64,000 bases of DNA from Nocardia alba NBRC 108234 (GTDB lineage: Bacteria > Actinomycetota > Actinomycetes > Mycobacteriales > Mycobacteriaceae): contig NZ_BDAX01000021.1 in the NCBI RefSeq assembly GCF_001612665.1, forward strand, positions 124,001-188,000. The letters are read 5' to 3'. Position 1 is the first letter of the stretch. Each line of letters starts with the position of its first letter. Made by a program: the position numbers and the translations under genes. Positions 62,026-64,000 of this stretch are shown here, in pieces. The notes under the pieces were generated by a model. The model made no database searches. It was given only the letters and a program-made list of their open reading frames with translations, and was not told the DNA's origin.

Positions 62026-62053
62026 GGCCCGGCCAGCAGGCACGGGCCATTTT
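62026..62053 (+). terminator. Rho-independent terminator
   Basis: GGCCCG and CGGGCC pair around an 11-nt loop, followed by ATTTT, in the 94-bp gap after the minor tail protein gene. It separates the tail operon from the last two genes. Confidence 0.65.
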
Positions 62054-62083
62054 CATGCCCAAAAACTCGGGAGGCTCACCCAA

Positions 62084-62695
62084 ATGTCCGGCAAGGAAAT
62101 CATCGGCTCGGTCGACTTCGGCATCAACGAAACGTCGCCTCCGGAATACATCCAGACCGAATCCGGACAGCTGGTCACTCCCGAGTTTTTGGCGCTCCTC
62201 CAGCAGACCCTCTCCGGCAAGCTCGCCGAACCGGACCACGACGACGAGCTCGACCCGCAGGTTCGCGCACTGGCAGAGGAACTCTCGGTCATCCACCTCC
62301 CCGAATGGACCAGCCCCGTCGGCCGCAAGCTCGCCGAACCGACCGTCACCTCGATCAAGCAGGCAACCCGGGTCGCTGAGTACCTGATCAAGCGCGGTGT
62401 GCGCGTGCACCCCGCGCTCGAAGAAATCAGGTGGGTCCCGACCCCAGCGGGTGCCCCGGGTGCGTTCGACACCGGCGCCCACATCACCCCTGACGACGAA
62501 GGCAATTGGCCGACACCTGATGCCGAGGAGTTCTACGACTTCGACGAGATCTCGGTGAAGCAGGTCGAGGGAAGTGCCTGGTACGCGACGCATCCTCGCG
62601 GGATCGCGTGTGAGGGGAAGACGAAGTCGGAGGCGTATGCGGCGATGGTCGCCGAACTGCGCCGCCGGATCGATGACGCGGAGCCTCCGCGGTGA
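62084..62695 (+). CDS. Hypothetical protein coupled to the final large gene (203 aa)
   Basis: A soluble acidic protein (IGSVDFGINETSPPEYIQTESGQLVTPEFLALLQQTL; a helical, then basic C-terminus AMVAELRRRIDDA). It overlaps the next gene by 4 nt (GTGA), so they act together. The size and coupling could suit an adaptor or immunity protein for the big downstream protein. No family recognised. Confidence 0.6.
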   Translation: MSGKEIIGSVDFGINETSPPEYIQTESGQLVTPEFLALLQQTLSGKLAEPDHDDELDPQVRALAEELSVIHLPEWTSPVGRKLAEPTVTSIKQATRVAEYLIKRGVRVHPALEEIRWVPTPAGAPGAFDTGAHITPDDEGNWPTPDAEEFYDFDEISVKQVEGSAWYATHPRGIACEGKTKSEAYAAMVAELRRRIDDAEPPR

Positions 62696-64000
62696 ACGGC
62701 CCGGTAACGGACCCGACGGGTGATGGTCGGTGGTTGCAAAGTCTGACACCGATCGGTGCCGAGTCGCGCGAGCCCGAGCGTCAACCCCGGGTGTTCAACC
62801 ACTCCGGAATGACCCCGGCTACTGCCGCGCGGGCGTACAACAGGGTTCTCGCTGGTCGAGCACTAGATTCGGCTGGGCAGAACATCAGTGCTGCGCAGTT
62901 CGTCAACGATAAGGGCCCCACACAGCCGGGCGTGAATCCGGACTGGAAGCCTCCGACCGACAAGAAGCCTCCGGAGCAGCCGGGTGTGACGATGCCGGCA
63001 CCGCCGCGACCAGATGCGACACCCCAGCAGACTCCGGCTCCCACCCCAGCACCGCGGTTACCCGCTCAGCAGAATCCCACGCCGGTCCAGACAGGACCTG
63101 CCAGTACTCAACCGGCTCCCACAGAGCCGCCCGCGCAGCCTCCGGCATCGACTGCTCCCGGAGCCGATGGCCCTACTGCGACCACTCCGGCGACACAGCT
63201 CCCCAAGAGCTTTCAGCAGAATCCTGTATTCGCAGAGCTATACGATTTCGGTCACACCGAAGGTATGGAAGCACAGTCGACTGGTACTACGAGCCCTCAG
63301 ATTCCGCCGAGCATATCGCCGCAGGACCGGGTGGCGATTGAGCAAAGCGCTGTCGGTCAGCTTCTATTCGCCGCGCCGAGTGCAGTGTCCGTACCGCAGC
63401 TGCCCCCAACCCAGCAGGAACTCGATACGAGTCGCGTCAATCAGATTCTTCCCGAGGGCGTATCACCTCCTGTTCGAGGTGGGCCTGCGGTGGTATGGGT
63501 CGACGGCAACAACACACAGGGTTCGCTGTTCATCGATGAATTCGGTGTACGCCATTGGGACTATGTGCTAGCCAACGGAGTATCGATCAAGGTTGAGCAG
63601 GGGGGTGGCAGTGACGGGGCGGACCGGCCGTGGACAAATACAAAAATTACCCAACCAGGCGCCTCTGTGCCAGTTGTCGATACCTATGCGACACAAGGGG
63701 TTACCTCATATATCGATACTGTCGATGGCCGTGATGTGAATGTCGTCCTATTTCAGGGTGGCGACATCGGACTTCAAACACAAGATGTAGACGGTGGAAC
63801 GCAAACGACCCAGATAACTCCATCTGGACCGTACTCCACGCACACATCGGCAGCTGGAACAACCTGGCAGAGTAATTTCGGAAGTCGCCTGTTCGCCAGG
63901 TTTTCGGGGACAGATGGAAGTGAGAGCGAAGAATCAGGACCGATTGACCGACGAGGGGCTGGCGAGGGCTACTTCACCTACCCCAACGGCATTCGAAAGA
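62692..64000 (+). CDS. Large proline-rich protein, cut by the window edge
   Basis: At least 436 aa, open at the right end. A short N-terminal domain (residues 1-75) is followed by a Pro/Thr/Gln-rich linker, then a beta-rich part (AVVWVDGNNTQGSLFIDEFGVRHWDYVLANG; SYIDTVDGRDVNVVLFQGGDIGLQTQDVDGG) and AT-richer sequence toward the edge. The layout of conserved head, linker and divergent AT-richer end is typical of polymorphic effectors. The GTG start overlaps the previous stop by 4 nt. No domain could be named. Confidence 0.65.
   Translation, partial: MNGPVTDPTGDGRWLQSLTPIGAESREPERQPRVFNHSGMTPATAARAYNRVLAGRALDSAGQNISAAQFVNDKGPTQPGVNPDWKPPTDKKPPEQPGVTMPAPPRPDATPQQTPAPTPAPRLPAQQNPTPVQTGPASTQPAPTEPPAQPPASTAPGADGPTATTPATQLPKSFQQNPVFAELYDFGHTEGMEAQSTGTTSPQIPPSISPQDRVAIEQSAVGQLLFAAPSAVSVPQLPPTQQELDTSRVNQILPEGVSPPVRGGPAVVWVDGNNTQGSLFIDEFGVRHWDYVLANGVSIKVEQGGGSDGADRPWTNTKITQPGASVPVVDTYATQGVTSYIDTVDGRDVNVVLFQGGDIGLQTQDVDGGTQTTQITPSGPYSTHTSAAGTTWQSNFGSRLFARFSGTDGSESEESGPIDRRGAGEGYFTYPNGIRK

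Noticed and set aside
32116..64000. Type VI secretion or contractile (R-type) injection system
   Set aside because: No sheath, baseplate wedge or spike protein is recognisable. The chaperone frameshift, Dit-like and Gp37-like genes are of the flexible siphovirus type.

Overview
The window is high-GC actinobacterial chromosome. Its left half has almost the same gene order as Mycobacterium tuberculosis Rv0223c-Rv0244c: aldehyde dehydrogenase, methyltransferase, glycosyltransferase, two membrane proteins, acyltransferase, AftD arabinosyltransferase, LpqI, TetR regulator, then FadA2/FabG4/HtdX. AftD, a mycolyltransferase-like esterase and a predicted mycolyl-ester hydrolase mean a mycolic-acid-containing host. 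Gene style and small secreted proteins suggest Nocardia or a close relative. The synteny is recalled from knowledge of the families, not searched.

Bases 1-58 hold the end of a probable type I-E CRISPR array: one 29-nt repeat. From 267 to about 14.8 kb lies the cell-envelope block: ALDH under KstR-like operators, methyltransferase, glycosyltransferase, a polytopic protein, a flippase-like protein, a DUF3068 protein, an acyltransferase, and AftD with its small partner. Next come isochorismate synthase, a universal stress protein, the LpqI lipoprotein, and a TetR regulator whose promoter carries a palindrome repeated 9 kb away between fadA2 and fabG4-htdX. Between them sit a DUF5685 protein with a cysteine-rich tail, a VanW protein, 6-phosphogluconate dehydrogenase and several exported proteins. 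Strong stem-loop terminators separate most convergent pairs.

From about 32 kb to the right edge the window is phage-derived, almost all on the + strand: an XRE repressor, an ImmA-like protein, a lysis cassette (LysB-like esterase, holin-like proteins, amidase), then a siphovirus-type tail module. The tail module has tail terminator, major tail protein with Ig-like domain, chaperone pair with a GGGGGGA -1 frameshift site, distal tail and Gp37-like proteins, and glycine-rich fibres. No terminase, portal, capsid or integrase is recognisable in the window.

The striking part is 44.3-54.4 kb. Where one long tape-measure gene is expected there are five consecutive short proteins (472-710 aa) related through a shared hydrophobic core and C-terminus. 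Two carry N-terminal PD-(D/E)XK-like nuclease domains (D199...E212-A-K214 and D94...E106-T-K108). Both are AT-richer than their surroundings and lie next to small orphan genes that look like immunity genes. I read the locus as a candidate flexible-tail tailocin, or tail-derived weapon, with interchangeable toxin-armed tape-measure modules. A prophage with its head genes beyond the window is the main alternative. Two dead insertion sequences (IS630- and IS5-type) and a secreted protein on the opposite strand interrupt the tail operon at 40.2-44.3 kb. A large proline-rich protein is cut by the right edge.
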